From NCBI GenBank assembly GCA_009731375.1, contig BJOX01000219.1, positions 725,095 through 789,094 of the forward strand: DNA of 64,000 nt, read 5' to 3'. Numbering within the stretch: the first letter of the stretch is position 1; each line of letters begins with the position of its first letter. The translations under genes and the position numbers were made by a program. The notes under the pieces are model-generated. The model was not told where the DNA came from and made no database searches. It worked only from the letters and a program-made list of their open reading frames with translations. Source of the DNA: Paulinella micropora. Taxonomy: Eukaryota > Cercozoa > Imbricatea > Euglyphida. This document shows positions 8,225 to 17,432 of this stretch, piece after piece.

Positions 8225-10288
8225 TCAAATGAATGTATCAAAGCCGTAGCCGTTCTGTGCTTTCAACTCCTCCGCTTCCTTCTCCTTCAAATCAGTCCAA
8301 CCACTAGCAAATTTGAAGCGGTTCCCTTTCGCCCGCTCTAACAAAAACCTAATACTATGCCACCCGCAGGTTGTGCTCGTGTCGCTTTGGTTTTTGACTT
8401 GATTGACTTTCATAAGCAGGTATGTGTTCGGCTTACTCTTTTCAATAAGCTGTTTCATTTGGTGTAGAAATAGCTCGGTCGGCTTATACAGTGCGAGAGG
8501 GTCGTAGATTTCAATAGAGTCGTCTTTAATGGTGTCAATCCAAACAGCAATCCAATGTGAGCCTGGTTGGCTAGACTTATCCAAGTTCATTATAAAACCA
8601 TAATTCTTTCTTTTTTCTGGTTTTAGTTTGTTTATTTCGTCGCTGGCTACCGTGCCGATATACCAATCGTGCTTCCTCATAATGGTGTCTATTTCATCCG
8701 TCATCAATCCTCGGTAGGGGCCTCCTCCCCCGATTTCGGGTGTTGTGTCGGCAGTGATTTCGGTTGTTTTGTCGGCGGGGATTTCAGGTGTTGTGTCGGG
8801 CGGGGGTTCGGTGTTGGTTTCAGGTATGGTGTCGGGTGATATGTCGGCCATGGTTTCGGTGGGGGTATTGGGTGCGGTTTCTGGGGCTGGCGGTTGAACT
8901 TCTGGCTGTGGAACTTCCTCGGTTGGTTGAATACCGAGATTATTTGAAACTTGATTTTTAATATTTGGGTCGCTTCTCATTTCATTTACTAAGTTATTTA
9001 CATAATCCTTCTTCTTCATTTTCTTCTTGTATTTACCCTTCTTCAAATATTTCTTAATTTTTGCTATTGTTAAAAGTTTGTGTATTAATTCCTCCATCGT
9101 TTTTGCCCCAGCACCAGCTTGGTTTATTCCCAAATAATCAGCGAGTTTCTTTCTCATTTCATTCTGGTCTATTCCTAAATCAATACCTTCATCTACTATA
9201 ACTTGTGCCATACCAGCAGTCGTGTGTTTTCCTTTAACTTTTTTTGGTGGTGGTTTGCCCCGAGCTTTCATTTCTTTTTCCAAAGCAGGGCCCAAAGTTT
9301 TGGGTATATCCAATTTCGGATACTTGTAATCATTTCTTAAACCTGCGGATATGTATGATATTTTATCTTTAATTTCAAAGTGTTTCGCTTTAGCCTCAGC
9401 TTGCTTTTTTTCTTGTTCTAATTCTTTTTTGTATTGTTCAGCCAGTTCTTTCTGCTCATCTGCTGATTGAGCATCGGCTATCGCTTTCTCTATTCCTTTA
9501 CCAAGTTTGATAAATTCTTTTTTGCTCAAGCTTTTAATAAATTTAGTTGTAAAGCCCGCTTTCTTCATTAATTCAATGTATTTTTCTTTTAATTCTTTTT
9601 CAGCCTTTTTCTCTTCTTTTGTTTTCAATGGCATATGTTTTTCTTCTGGTGCTTGGGGTGCTTGTGGTGGTGCTTGTGGTGGTCCTAATTGTGGTGCTTG
9701 TGGTGGTCCTAGTTGTGGTGCTTGTGGTGGTGCTTGTATGTATTGAGGTTGGAAAGGTGGTAATAGCATTAAATTATTTTTTCTATCTTGTTCAAATTTT
9801 ACATCCTCTATAAGTTTTTGCTCTCTGTTCGCCTCCCTTATTAATTCTTCTTGTCTTTCCTTCATTTCCGCATTCTCCTTCCTCTCCATTCTTTTCTTCT
9901 CATCTTCTGCCTGTTCTCTTAACTTCTTTTCCTTTTCCTCCTGCTCGTGTATTAGTTCATATTTTTTCAGCAGGTTGTTTTGTATCTGGTTGCGGTTCTC
10001 GTGTTCAAGGCGATTGAATTCGGACTTGATTATTCGCTCTTTTGTAGGGACTCCGCCCCTACGACCCCGCCTGTTGGGTTTGGAATGGGTATCCCCTTTC
10101 ATATATTTCAGAAACAGTTTAACGATTTGAAGTGTTGAAAGGTCATTCGTTTTCTCGCCAAAGTTGAGATATGCTCGTTTGCCTTTTACTTTAATATATG
10201 GTCGGCCATCTTTGGTTCTGTATATCCTCGGCGGTCGTTGTTTTCGCAGAGACTTCGCCTCCGCACCTCCACGAGTTTTGGTCTTCAT
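8225..10288 (-). CDS. Long linker protein with C-terminal adenain-type cysteine protease
   Basis: A 687-residue protein. Residues 1-70 are basic (P-R-I-Y-R-T-K-D-G-R-P-Y-I-K). Residues 90-170 are a Glu/Lys/Arg coiled coil. Then comes a proline-glutamine-alanine repeat (A-P-Q-L-G-P-P-Q, near residues 185-215), a second charged helical part, and a Pro/Thr/Glu-rich spacer (about 465-540). The C-terminal 150 residues are an adenovirus-protease-like fold: S-H-W-I-A-V-W-I-D (catalytic His), I-Y-D-P-L-A, and T-C-G-W-H-S (catalytic Cys). Such proteases cut capsid precursors. Fusion to a long basic/coiled-coil region suggests the protein is itself a scaffold or core precursor (inference). It ends on TGA. 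Confidence 0.8.
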   Translation of the reverse strand: MKTKTRGGAEAKSLRKQRPPRIYRTKDGRPYIKVKGKRAYLNFGEKTNDLSTLQIVKLFLKYMKGDTHSKPNRRGRRGGVPTKERIIKSEFNRLEHENRNQIQNNLLKKYELIHEQEEKEKKLREQAEDEKKRMERKENAEMKERQEELIREANREQKLIEDVKFEQDRKNNLMLLPPFQPQYIQAPPQAPQLGPPQAPQLGPPQAPPQAPQAPEEKHMPLKTKEEKKAEKELKEKYIELMKKAGFTTKFIKSLSKKEFIKLGKGIEKAIADAQSADEQKELAEQYKKELEQEKKQAEAKAKHFEIKDKISYISAGLRNDYKYPKLDIPKTLGPALEKEMKARGKPPPKKVKGKHTTAGMAQVIVDEGIDLGIDQNEMRKKLADYLGINQAGAGAKTMEELIHKLLTIAKIKKYLKKGKYKKKMKKKDYVNNLVNEMRSDPNIKNQVSNNLGIQPTEEVPQPEVQPPAPETAPNTPTETMADISPDTIPETNTEPPPDTTPEIPADKTTEITADTTPEIGGGGPYRGLMTDEIDTIMRKHDWYIGTVASDEINKLKPEKRKNYGFIMNLDKSSQPGSHWIAVWIDTIKDDSIEIYDPLALYKPTELFLHQMKQLIEKSKPNTYLLMKVNQVKNQSDTSTTCGWHSIRFLLERAKGNRFKFASGWTDLKEKEAEELKAQNGYGFDTFI
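10246..10270. repeat. 25-bp dispersed repeat, copy inside the protease-fusion coding start
   Basis: The 25-bp sequence beginning GCAGAGACTTCGCCTCCGCA is identical at 11569-11593, where it is the untranslated leader of the ATPase gene. Here it is translated as part of the start of the linker-protease gene. A diverged copy with a perfect GAGACTAGTCTC palindrome occurs at 8156-8179, just upstream of the minor capsid ATG. A partial copy (GTAGAGACTTCGCCTA) covers the stop codon at 10348-10350. Confidence 0.6.
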
Positions 10289-10347
10289 ATTGTATATATT
10301 GTTAGAAAAAAAATTAATATAAGATTTTACATTTGTAGAGACTTCGC

Positions 10348-10662
10348 CTAACGAAATTTAACAGCTCCTCCTCGTTGCTTGCCGTCTCCTTGCTTCATCG
10401 CGGCCTTCGCTACACGGTCAGCATAAGGCACTCCTACATCGCTAAGAAAGGTAGCACCCCTTGAAATCAATTGGTTCTTCTTGATAAACCTATTAGCATC
10501 CACTATCGCTTTTCCGACCTTCGCCCAATTTACTTTGCCTCCTGTTTGTTTCTTTTTTCCCTTCTTCTTTCGTCCTCCTGCTTGTGGCATACTGACTGGG
10601 CTTGGATTGTAGGTGATATTGTATCCCGATGGTTGTGAAATAATCACTGGTGATGTTGGCAT
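10348..10662 (-). CDS. Small basic glycine/lysine-rich virion-type protein
   Basis: A 104-residue protein with a hydrophobic/polar start, a very basic middle (G-G-R-K-K-K-G-K-K-K-Q-T-G-G around residues 29-43), and a helical tail (I-K-K-N-Q-L-I-S-R-G-A-T-F-L). It lies in the morphogenesis cluster between protease and ATPase genes. Small basic proteins with a K-x-x-x-L-I-S tail are frequent in this position in related viruses and might be core or minor capsid proteins processed by the protease. I know no named family, so the role is inference. The start follows a TATA-like TATATAG. Confidence 0.5.
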   Translation of the reverse strand: MPTSPVIISQPSGYNITYNPSPVSMPQAGGRKKKGKKKQTGGKVNWAKVGKAIVDANRFIKKNQLISRGATFLSDVGVPYADRVAKAAMKQGDGKQRGGAVKFR

Positions 10663-10720
10663 CTATATAATGTATAGAAAAAAAAAATAATAAAATTACA
10701 AAAATCGCTTATTAAAATTA

Positions 10721-10759
10721 GTCCCGCAAGCGGGACAATAGACTATCGCAAGCGATAGT
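10721..10759. terminator. Tandem 3'-end hairpins with CAAG/CTTG loops after the ATPase gene
   Basis: Two adjacent perfect hairpins: GTCCCG-CAAG-CGGGAC (10721-10736) and ACTATCG-CAAG-CGATAGT (10742-10759). Read on the minus strand both loops are CTTG. The ATPase stop codon (TAG, 10743-10745) is in the arm of the second. The position suits transcript termination or polyadenylation. Confidence 0.6.
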
Positions 10760-11567
10760 TGAAATTTTGCCTCAGTTCGTCAGATACCGAATCCACATAT
10801 AAAAAGTTAAACCTCTCTTTCGTCGCATCGTGATATTTTTCAATGAAGTATTCAAGGTCATAACCGAGGTCCAGATGCTTATACACGAGTTCAATTTTAT
10901 CAACACTCTGACCAGGAAAAATAAGAAGGTAGTCTAGCTGTTTAATCGCCTCAGGTCGTAAGTCGTTTAGGTCTTGCGAGCTCATAATCACCTTTGACTT
11001 GTAGTGTCTATTTTTTTTCAGCAGGTCGCTCACGGACTTATCCCTCAACCCACTACCCAAATCATCTAACACGAAAACAACTTCTGGTGTAATGTATTTG
11101 CTCGGCCTAGGTGGTTTTTCGCCTCCCTCCTGTTTCTTCTCTTCCTCTTTACCAAAATATAAAAACTTCGGCTTCGGTTCTTCTTTCTCGTCCTGAACAA
11201 TCTCGCCTTCTTCTTGCTCCTCGTCGGGTTTGTTGAGCTTGTCCAATTCGTAATCAATCACACTGTATCCGTCCGTTTTCAAATATGTGTATATCGCCAT
11301 CGGGTTTCCCTTCTTCTTGAAGTGCTTAACCATTTCTTTGTAGATGTGGTCCTTGTGTATCGTGCTGGCAATAATAACAATGCGGGTCTTTTTGTCGGTC
11401 GTTCGTTTCAGGATTTCAAACAGTGCGGTCGTCTTGCCGCTCTTCTTGCGAGCGAGAAGAAAAATATTGGCATACGGTTCATCAAATAACTTATATCCTT
11501 TTGCCAACTTCTCACCATCTCCGTTTTGCTTGACTGGTTTTACCTTTACATTATTGATTTTCTCCAT
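10743..11567 (-). CDS. DNA-packaging ATPase (FtsK/HerA superfamily)
   Basis: A 274-residue protein with a Walker A-like L-L-A-R-K-K-S-G-K-T-T near residue 37 and a Walker B strand V-V-F-V-L-D-D-L-G-S near residue 163. Then comes a sensor-like V-I-M-S-S-Q-D segment near residue 193. The layout matches the packaging ATPases (A32-like) of Polintons and virophages, which pump the genome into the capsid. An unusual acidic insert rich in Glu/Pro (about residues 112-155) separates the two motifs. The leader is the 25-bp repeat at 11569-11593 and the gene ends in a hairpin. Confidence 0.85.
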   Translation of the reverse strand: MEKINNVKVKPVKQNGDGEKLAKGYKLFDEPYANIFLLARKKSGKTTALFEILKRTTDKKTRIVIIASTIHKDHIYKEMVKHFKKKGNPMAIYTYLKTDGYSVIDYELDKLNKPDEEQEEGEIVQDEKEEPKPKFLYFGKEEEKKQEGGEKPPRPSKYITPEVVFVLDDLGSGLRDKSVSDLLKKNRHYKSKVIMSSQDLNDLRPEAIKQLDYLLIFPGQSVDKIELVYKHLDLGYDLEYFIEKYHDATKERFNFLYVDSVSDELRQNFNYRLR

Positions 11568-11568
11568 A

Positions 11569-11593
11569 GCAGAGACTTCGCCTCCGCACCTCC
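11569..11593. promoter_or_regulatory. Leader repeat of the ATPase gene plus AT-rich promoter
   Basis: The last 26 nt before the ATPase ATG carry the GC-rich dispersed repeat. Upstream of it (11594-11625) lies TATATATTCTAAAATATATT, the likely core promoter. The same order of AT-rich box then GC-rich leader precedes the minor capsid gene (8156-8210). Confidence 0.4.
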
Positions 11594-11637
11594 AATATGT
11601 TATATATTCTAAAATATATTTTTTTACCTGCGGGGAT

Positions 11638-11658
11638 GTAGGGGGAGCAGGCCCCTAC
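11638..11658. terminator. 3'-end hairpin at the end of the 120-aa gene
   Basis: GTAGGGG, loop GAGCAGG, CCCCTAC. The minus-strand stop TAG (11655-11657) lies in the arm. The arms are identical to those at 3286-3303 and 4339-4359. Confidence 0.6.
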
Positions 11659-12017
11659 CCCAGAAATTCTAAACAAATAACAATTCTTCCAGCTAGTGGG
11701 TCGGTCTCAATATTGCCATTGTCCGTTTTCAAGACCCTAAACGAATACTGGCCATCGGTCCAATTAATAATTCCCAAATTGTAGCTTAGATTGGAAATGT
11801 TTGCGGTGTTGCTGTCGGCGAATGTGCCGATGATTCCAATGCGGTCCATATGAAGGATTTTCGTTTTCGTTTCAGTCATATCATTCATATAGTGGATGTA
11901 CTTAACATTCATTCTAGTTGGGGTAAAGTTCAATTTAATGGTTTTGTCAAACGTTTTGCTACCGCCCGCAAAATCATTACTTAGAAAAATAATCTTTTGA
12001 AATTTATAGTCCGCCAT
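11655..12017 (-). CDS. Unknown 120-aa protein of the morphogenesis cluster
   Basis: A compact protein with alternating hydrophobic pattern (I-I-F-L-S-N-D-F, K-I-L-H-M-D-R-I-G-I-I-G-T-F, R-I-V-I-C-L-E-F-L-G) that suggests a beta-sandwich. It has no signal peptide or membrane segment. Its place beside the ATPase suggests a minor structural protein, but no family is recognised. The ATG follows TCTCTATATTTACATTT on the plus-strand reading, an AT-rich promoter like those of its neighbours. Confidence 0.55.
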   Translation of the reverse strand: MADYKFQKIIFLSNDFAGGSKTFDKTIKLNFTPTRMNVKYIHYMNDMTETKTKILHMDRIGIIGTFADSNTANISNLSYNLGIINWTDGQYSFRVLKTDNGNIETDPLAGRIVICLEFLG

Positions 12018-12269
12018 CGTGATGCTCTCTATATTTACATTTATAAAATTTTTATTAATTAATATTTCTGCTCGGACTGCCTGCGAATTCTATTCACGGG
12101 TCAGTGATAAAAAAATGAAAGTTGTGTGTGGTGTATTCAAAAAGGAATAGAAACAAAATGTAAATGTGTGTATAAACCTTTTAGTGATTGGTGTGTTAGT
12201 TTTGATGAAGCCATTCCGCCAATCTGCTCAAATGATGCTTCTTGGTATAAAACTCAACTATATGAATGC

Positions 12270-12617
12270 TCACTTCTTACTTGAAGATGGGCTAGGAAGA
12301 CAGATACCGATAAGTAAGGTCAAAATACCGACATACGTGTTGGCTGTCTCGCACGGTAAGTTCTTTTCAGACAGCCTCACGATACAAAGGGTGATGATGG
12401 CGATAATGATACCCATTTGAAATAAGTATTTAATAAGTCTGCTGTCAGTTGGTCTGTTTTTTATACAACAACAATTCCAGTTATCTTCCAATTCGTGCTC
12501 TACTTTTTTTTCCTCAGTCTTCAATGAAATATCCAAAACACGGTTCTTCAACTCTGGTGTTAGTTCGCCATCTGCCATATCAATGAGTGGAGGTGGAGGG
12601 TGTAATCTAGGTGGCAT
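12270..12617 (-). CDS. Two-helix membrane protein
   Basis: A 115-residue protein. Residues 1-13 are proline-rich, and a second possible start (M-A-D-G-E-L-T-P) is at residue 14. A Cys cluster W-N-C-C-C-I precedes two hydrophobic helices, M-G-I-I-I-A-I-I-T-L-C-I-V near residue 68 and V-G-I-L-T-L-L-I-G-I-C-L near residue 96. Small membrane proteins are common in Polinton-like viruses and virophages, possibly in an internal membrane or the host membrane. It ends on TGA. Confidence 0.55.
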   Translation of the reverse strand: MPPRLHPPPPLIDMADGELTPELKNRVLDISLKTEEKKVEHELEDNWNCCCIKNRPTDSRLIKYLFQMGIIIAIITLCIVRLSEKNLPCETANTYVGILTLLIGICLPSPSSSKK

Positions 12618-12669
12618 AGTAAGTGCTTTTTTACAAAAACCACTTACAATCTCAAAAATTATATTGGGA

Positions 12670-15600
12670 TTACGGAGGGAAAACGACTGCTCGGATTTCT
12701 GCTACTAAATTTGCTTGGTCTTGTAGTATATTCATAAGATTATTATTTTGCTTTTCTAAATAAATCACCTTTTCCGTTAAATGTTGAAAAGCACTGACCA
12801 ATATTGGTATGAAGTCCGTGTATGATATACCTTCAAAGTTTCCATCCCCATCGTCTGCTTTTACTCCACTTTCAGATACAAATTCTGGAAATATTTTTTT
12901 AACTTCGTCCGCAATAAATCCGTGGTTCTTTTTTTCTTTCTTTTCGTCTGATTTCAAATAATATGAACAGCAGTTTATTTTCATCAGTTTATCGCAACAA
13001 TCCCCGCAGTCTAGTGCTTTAATATCTGATTTTAATCTCCTGTCTGAACCAGAAGACCAAACATTCGCTCCTGCTGCAATAAAAACATAACCCGTATTGT
13101 TTTCACCATTTGATAATGAAGTTGACCAAGCATGTAATAATCCACCTGTATTCATTACTACCGCATAACCCGATGAGTCTCCTGCTTTCATAAATATTTG
13201 TGGGTTGGTTGTATTGTTTGGTCGTTTTCTTAATGTTAAAAATCCGCTGGATGCTGTCGTCATGCTTGTATCACTCTGAGCATAGATTACACCAGTCCCC
13301 CTCGCATAAAAATTTAAATCTTGGTTTGTACTGCTTCCCGTAGCATATATTGAATTATAACCAAAACCAACTCCCTGCGTCCCGTTGCTGTGTCTGAATT
13401 CAACACCAGCAGAAGATGCTCCAAGATTGGCTGAAACATACAATCCTACTGGCGTAGCATGAGACCCACTTCTTGCTTCTCCTCTTATATCGGCCGTGCT
13501 ATTAACAACAGATATCCCCGCATTTGCCGTTATCGCCCCACTCGCTGTTATTGCCTTCGTTGTTAATAAGCCCGATGAACTACTGATGTATATTGCGGTG
13601 TTAAATGTTATATTACTTCCTACCGCTACTCCTGACGCATATTGAAAAAGGAGATTAGTGCCTTTGGATATCATAAAATTTGAGGTAGCAGAACTTGACT
13701 TATCATTAACTGCTCCGTCCCAATAGCAATCAAATTTTAATGAGACATCATTATGACTATTATTAATTAATTGAAAACAAGGATAATTTGGGTCGGCCGT
13801 TATAAATGCTTGTATGTGTGGCCCTGCTACACCAGATGTCCCGTATAATTCTAATCCCCCCGTGTATGCCGCCAATCCTCTCGTTGTTCTTCCCAATATT
13901 AATGGTTTTCCTAGCGCCATTGTTATTTTGTCGCTCGCTGTTAATGTCGTTGTTGATATCCCCGCAGTTGAAGTAATTGATGTTCCCGTTATTGTTCCAC
14001 CATTTGTTATGTTGTTTGAGTTCATATCTAAGTCCCCATAAAACCGCATACCGCCAGCATTGTTAAAACGGACAATGTCAGACGAAGCACTTTTATTATC
14101 CAAAAGTTTTGAAATATAAAGTCCCGCCCCTTTTACATCAGATGCTACATTCGTAAATACATAACCTCGTTGGTTCGCGGTTCCGCTTGTAGCAGTATTT
14201 AGAGTAAATAAGAAATACTGATAATCTCCTGATGTCTGTGAAAAGAATATATCTCCTCCATTTTGGTTTAATATCCTCGCCCCATTATATGTTATATTTC
14301 CACCATTAGTGATAGTTTGATTATTAAAATCGGCATTGTTCGTTAAAGTTAGATATTTTATCACAGTGCTCGCCCCATTAAATGTTTTGCTTCCTGTTAT
14401 GGTTTGGTCTGTTGATAGTTTTACATTTTGCCCGTCCAATGTGTCCGCATACCCTTTTGTCGCTCCGTCCGTTGCTAATGTCGGAGTTCCAAGGTTGGCT
14501 ATTTTGCTACTATTACAATCTAGCCCCGAAGCATTTACCCAACCGACAATCGTCCCGTCAATAATAAAACTTATTTTTTTCGCAGAAATTTCAAAGTTGT
14601 AATATGTTGCAGTTTTCATATCCAAACTAGCAATTGACCCGATATTACTGGTAGAATTGAAAACGATAAATGTGCCCTTTGTTGTTGAATTGATTGAATT
14701 TCCCGTTATTTCAACACCACTGCTATATGTCTTAATTCCTGCTATGGTTTGGTTTCCTGTTAGTTTCACATTTTGCCCGTCTAATGTATCCACATAACTT
14801 TTGTTTGCTCCGTCCGTTGTTGCTGATGGTGTGGCTAAGTTTGTTATTTTGTTGTTATTCAAAGATAGTGTAGTGCCAGTTGCGGTTATAATTAAAGTAT
14901 TACCCGAATATAACTCAACATACGAACCCGTTATTTGTATCGGATACCAAGTCGCTGTTGCTGTCTTTTGTGCGGCAATCATTCCTATTTTTGTATCAAA
15001 GGCTATGCCAATGCCGTCAAAAGTAGTAGGATTGGACGAACCACTTACTTCCAAAGTTGATGTAAATTTTTTATTTCCTGCCATGGTTTGGTCTCCTGTT
15101 AGTTTAACCACCGAAGTATCAAGAGTAGAAACATCCACGCCATCAACAAGATTCACATTTGTTATGCTTTGGCTTTTCATATCAAGACCCGCACTCGCAT
15201 TTATTATACTGCTAAATGTTTTAATTCCTCCTATGGTTTGGTCTCCTGTTAGTTTGACCACCGAACCATCAACTGCGAGATTAGCGAGATTAATTCCATT
15301 ATATGTAGAAGCCCCTGAAATAGCATAACCATTCATATTTAGCGCCCCCGTCATACTGGCTGTGCCGTCTAATCTAAGAAAGGGTGGTGTGGTGTTTCTC
15401 CATTGCCCCGTGCTATACATAAGCAGTTGGTTATCTGCGGGGAAGCCTGATATCATCACATCGCTGTGGCTATCTATACTTCCAGCTGCTGACACTTTAT
15501 TATTATTATCATTATGCTCAAATATCCATTCATCAACGCCTTTGTCATTTAGTAAATTAACTCCTGTTATATTCTTCATTCCCATACTAATGTTGCCTGT

Positions 15601-16125
15601 TTCATCAACATTTATCGGAAATGTTTTATTTACCCAGTTTATTGAATTATATGTTAGATAACTATTAGTGGCTATTGGTGCTGTAATGACTACATCAGAG
15701 AGTGTATCAATTTAACCGAGGGCGGTATTATTGCATTTGCCTTCTACATCGTTGTAAGTTAAGTATTGTCCGCTTGCTTGCGCAAATATGTTTGTGTCTA
15801 TCAAATTGTATAAACTGATTTGGTGCGGATTAGAAGTATTAGAGCGGTGTTGAGTTGAAGCTTTAACTTCGTCGTTGTCCCTAACTCGTTGCTCTGTATA
15901 GTATAAATTTTTTCCTTCTTTGATGTCTGTCGTTGATTTGGTAGCTATTCGTGTATCAAATCGTCCGTCAGTATAATAAAGATTTACGGGGTCAGCATCT
16001 TCTGGTATTCTATCAGTGTTTAAGCCGATAATATTAGTGTTTGTTAAATCTAAGTTTGCGATTGATAGGCTGTCTGTCGCAATTTCACTCAAACCTAAGA
16101 GCGACTTAAAGGAAGAACCTGACAT
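12670..16125 (-). pseudogene. Tail-fibre-like protein with S74 self-cleaving chaperone, one in-frame stop
   Basis: A 1,151-codon frame broken once by TAA at 15712-15714. Part 1 (137 residues) has the fibre repeat N-L-Y-Y-T-x-x-R twice. Part 2 has at least four copies of V-K-L-T-G-D-Q-T-I-x-G-x-K-T-F, then long Ser/Thr/Asn/Gly beta-helix-like sequence, then a C-terminal S74 domain (S-D-R-R-L-K-S-D-I, Y-Y-L-K-S-D, G-F-I-A-D-E-V) and a short coiled coil. In phages such chaperones trimerise the fibre and cut themselves off at the Ser. The protein would be the host-attachment fibre. The frame on both sides of the stop is equally protein-like, so the TAA is probably a recent lesion. Confidence 0.82.
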
Positions 16126-16216
16126 ATTCGTATATTAAGCAAAAAAAAATATCTCAGAATTTAAAACCCGAATGTTGCTAATCCGATTGGATAATTTTTA
16201 CATTCATTTAATCTTA

Positions 16217-16761
16217 TCATTCGCCTATTAACAGCATAATAATTTTTTTATACTGCTTTATTTTATCTTTGTTAGCTTCAACATATTTTTTAGCTCTTTG
16301 TGCTAACTTAATTTTATTTATTTCTCTGTATTCTTTTCCTCTCTGTGATACATATTCTTTGTTCTGTTCATACCATTCTTTCTTTTTTAGTGTTATGTGT
16401 TCTTTTTTTTTTCAAAATATTCTTTATGTCTTCTTGCGAAGTTTTGTTTATTTTCTTGGTAATGTTCTCTTGCTGTCCTTCTTGCTACACATTTATTAAC
16501 ACAATTTTCTGTTTGTCTGATTAATTCTCCTTCTCTTTTTCTTAGTTCATATACATTATTACAGGGAAATTCTTCAATCAATTCAATATAATGGTCAGGA
16601 TGCTTTATAATTTCTGCGGATGTTAGTTGTGTCTGCCTTTTGAAATCAGTTCTATGTTTATATAGCCTTTTATGTAATGGTTCAGTTGTTGAACCTATGT
16701 AAATCTGGTCTGTCTGGTGAGACCTTAATGAATAAATCTTTCCTTGCTTGTAGTCTGGCAT
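16217..16761 (-). pseudogene. GIY-YIG nuclease with a frameshift in a poly-A run
   Basis: It starts M-P-D-Y-K-Q-G-K-I-Y-S-L; the GIY-YIG core appears as K-I-Y-S-L-x8-Y-I-G-S-T, then L-x-x-R-L-Y-K-H-R and a later Glu-rich E-L-I-E-E-F-P-C. The intact frame stops at 16393. Adding one base to the run of ten T (16403-16412, plus strand) would keep a Lys/Tyr-rich helical tail (E-Y-x-x-x-x-K repeats) open to TGA at 16217-16219. Such tails are typical of these nucleases. The role is probably homing or DNA processing. The start shares a 30-bp spacer with the next gene. Confidence 0.7.
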
Positions 16762-16791
16762 TTTTGTATAATAATATAAACAAGTTATAAA
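16762..16791. promoter_or_regulatory. 30-bp bidirectional promoter
   Basis: Only TTTTGTATAATAATATAAAC plus about 10 nt separate the ATG codons of the GIY-YIG gene (minus) and the charged protein gene (plus). Both must be driven from this A/T-only segment. Confidence 0.5.
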
Positions 16792-17295
16792 ATGCCGAGA
16801 GGTAATAGAGAGGTCGCTATGAAGAACCTTGAAAAGGGTTGGGAGGCTAAGAAGCAACAGGCTAAACAGAGAAAGATTGAGAGGGCGAGGGAACTACTTG
16901 CTGAGGAAGAGGCTAAGAATGTAAAAGAAATGAATGACGATGAAAAGATGGACCACATTACTAAGAAGCAGTTGGCTAAGGATATGATTGATGGAAGAGA
17001 CGGTGAGATAAGTGAGGAAAGTAGTTCGGACGAGGAAGTAGAACACGACTTTGTTGATATAGTAGCCCAACGGGTGGCGGGTATGAAACTTAAAGCCAAA
17101 CAGAAGAAGGCGAAGAAAGTGGTAAAAAAGAAAGTGGAAGAGGAGAGCGAGAGTGAGAGCGAAAGTGAGGAAGAGGAAGAGCCTAAGAAGGGTAAAGGCA
17201 AGAAATCAAACATATCAGTTAATGTTTATAATCAGCAACCCGAGAAACCAAAAAAAGAAAACAATGATGTTTCAAAGATATTTTTAAAGTTCTAG
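16792..17295 (+). CDS. Highly charged coiled-coil protein
   Basis: A 167-residue protein. It has a basic helical start (K-N-L-E-K-G-W-E-A-K-K-Q-Q-A-K), an acidic segment with S-S-S-D-E-E-V-E-H-D near residue 75, a basic stretch, then S-E-S-E-S-E-S-E-E-E-E-E-P-K-K-G-K-G-K and a polar tail. No catalytic motif or family is recognised. The alternating charge suggests a nucleic-acid- or protein-binding role. It ends with TAG fused to a hairpin. Confidence 0.55.
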   Translation: MPRGNREVAMKNLEKGWEAKKQQAKQRKIERARELLAEEEAKNVKEMNDDEKMDHITKKQLAKDMIDGRDGEISEESSSDEEVEHDFVDIVAQRVAGMKLKAKQKKAKKVVKKKVEEESESESESEEEEEPKKGKGKKSNISVNVYNQQPEKPKKENNDVSKIFLKF

Positions 17296-17312
17296 TAAGG
17301 GCAAGCCCTTAC
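17295..17312. terminator. 3'-end hairpin fused to the stop codon of the charged protein gene
   Basis: GTAAGGG, loop CAAG, CCCTTAC, a perfect 7-bp stem. The first G is the last base of the TAG stop (17293-17295). It is on the opposite strand to the other hairpins relative to the chromosome, but in the same place relative to the gene. Confidence 0.6.
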
Positions 17313-17432
17313 AAACCCAAGTTTTGCTAAAAGATTTTTTAAATCTTTCAATATATAACTTTATGCGCGACTTATTATTTACTCTTTTATATATTGTGAT
17401 AAACTACCTTACTTTTTTAAACGCATACAGCA

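Noticed and set aside
12670-15585. Ala/Val/Pro-rich plus-strand frames opposite the fibre gene
   Set aside because: Antisense shadows of an obvious fibre gene with S74 end.
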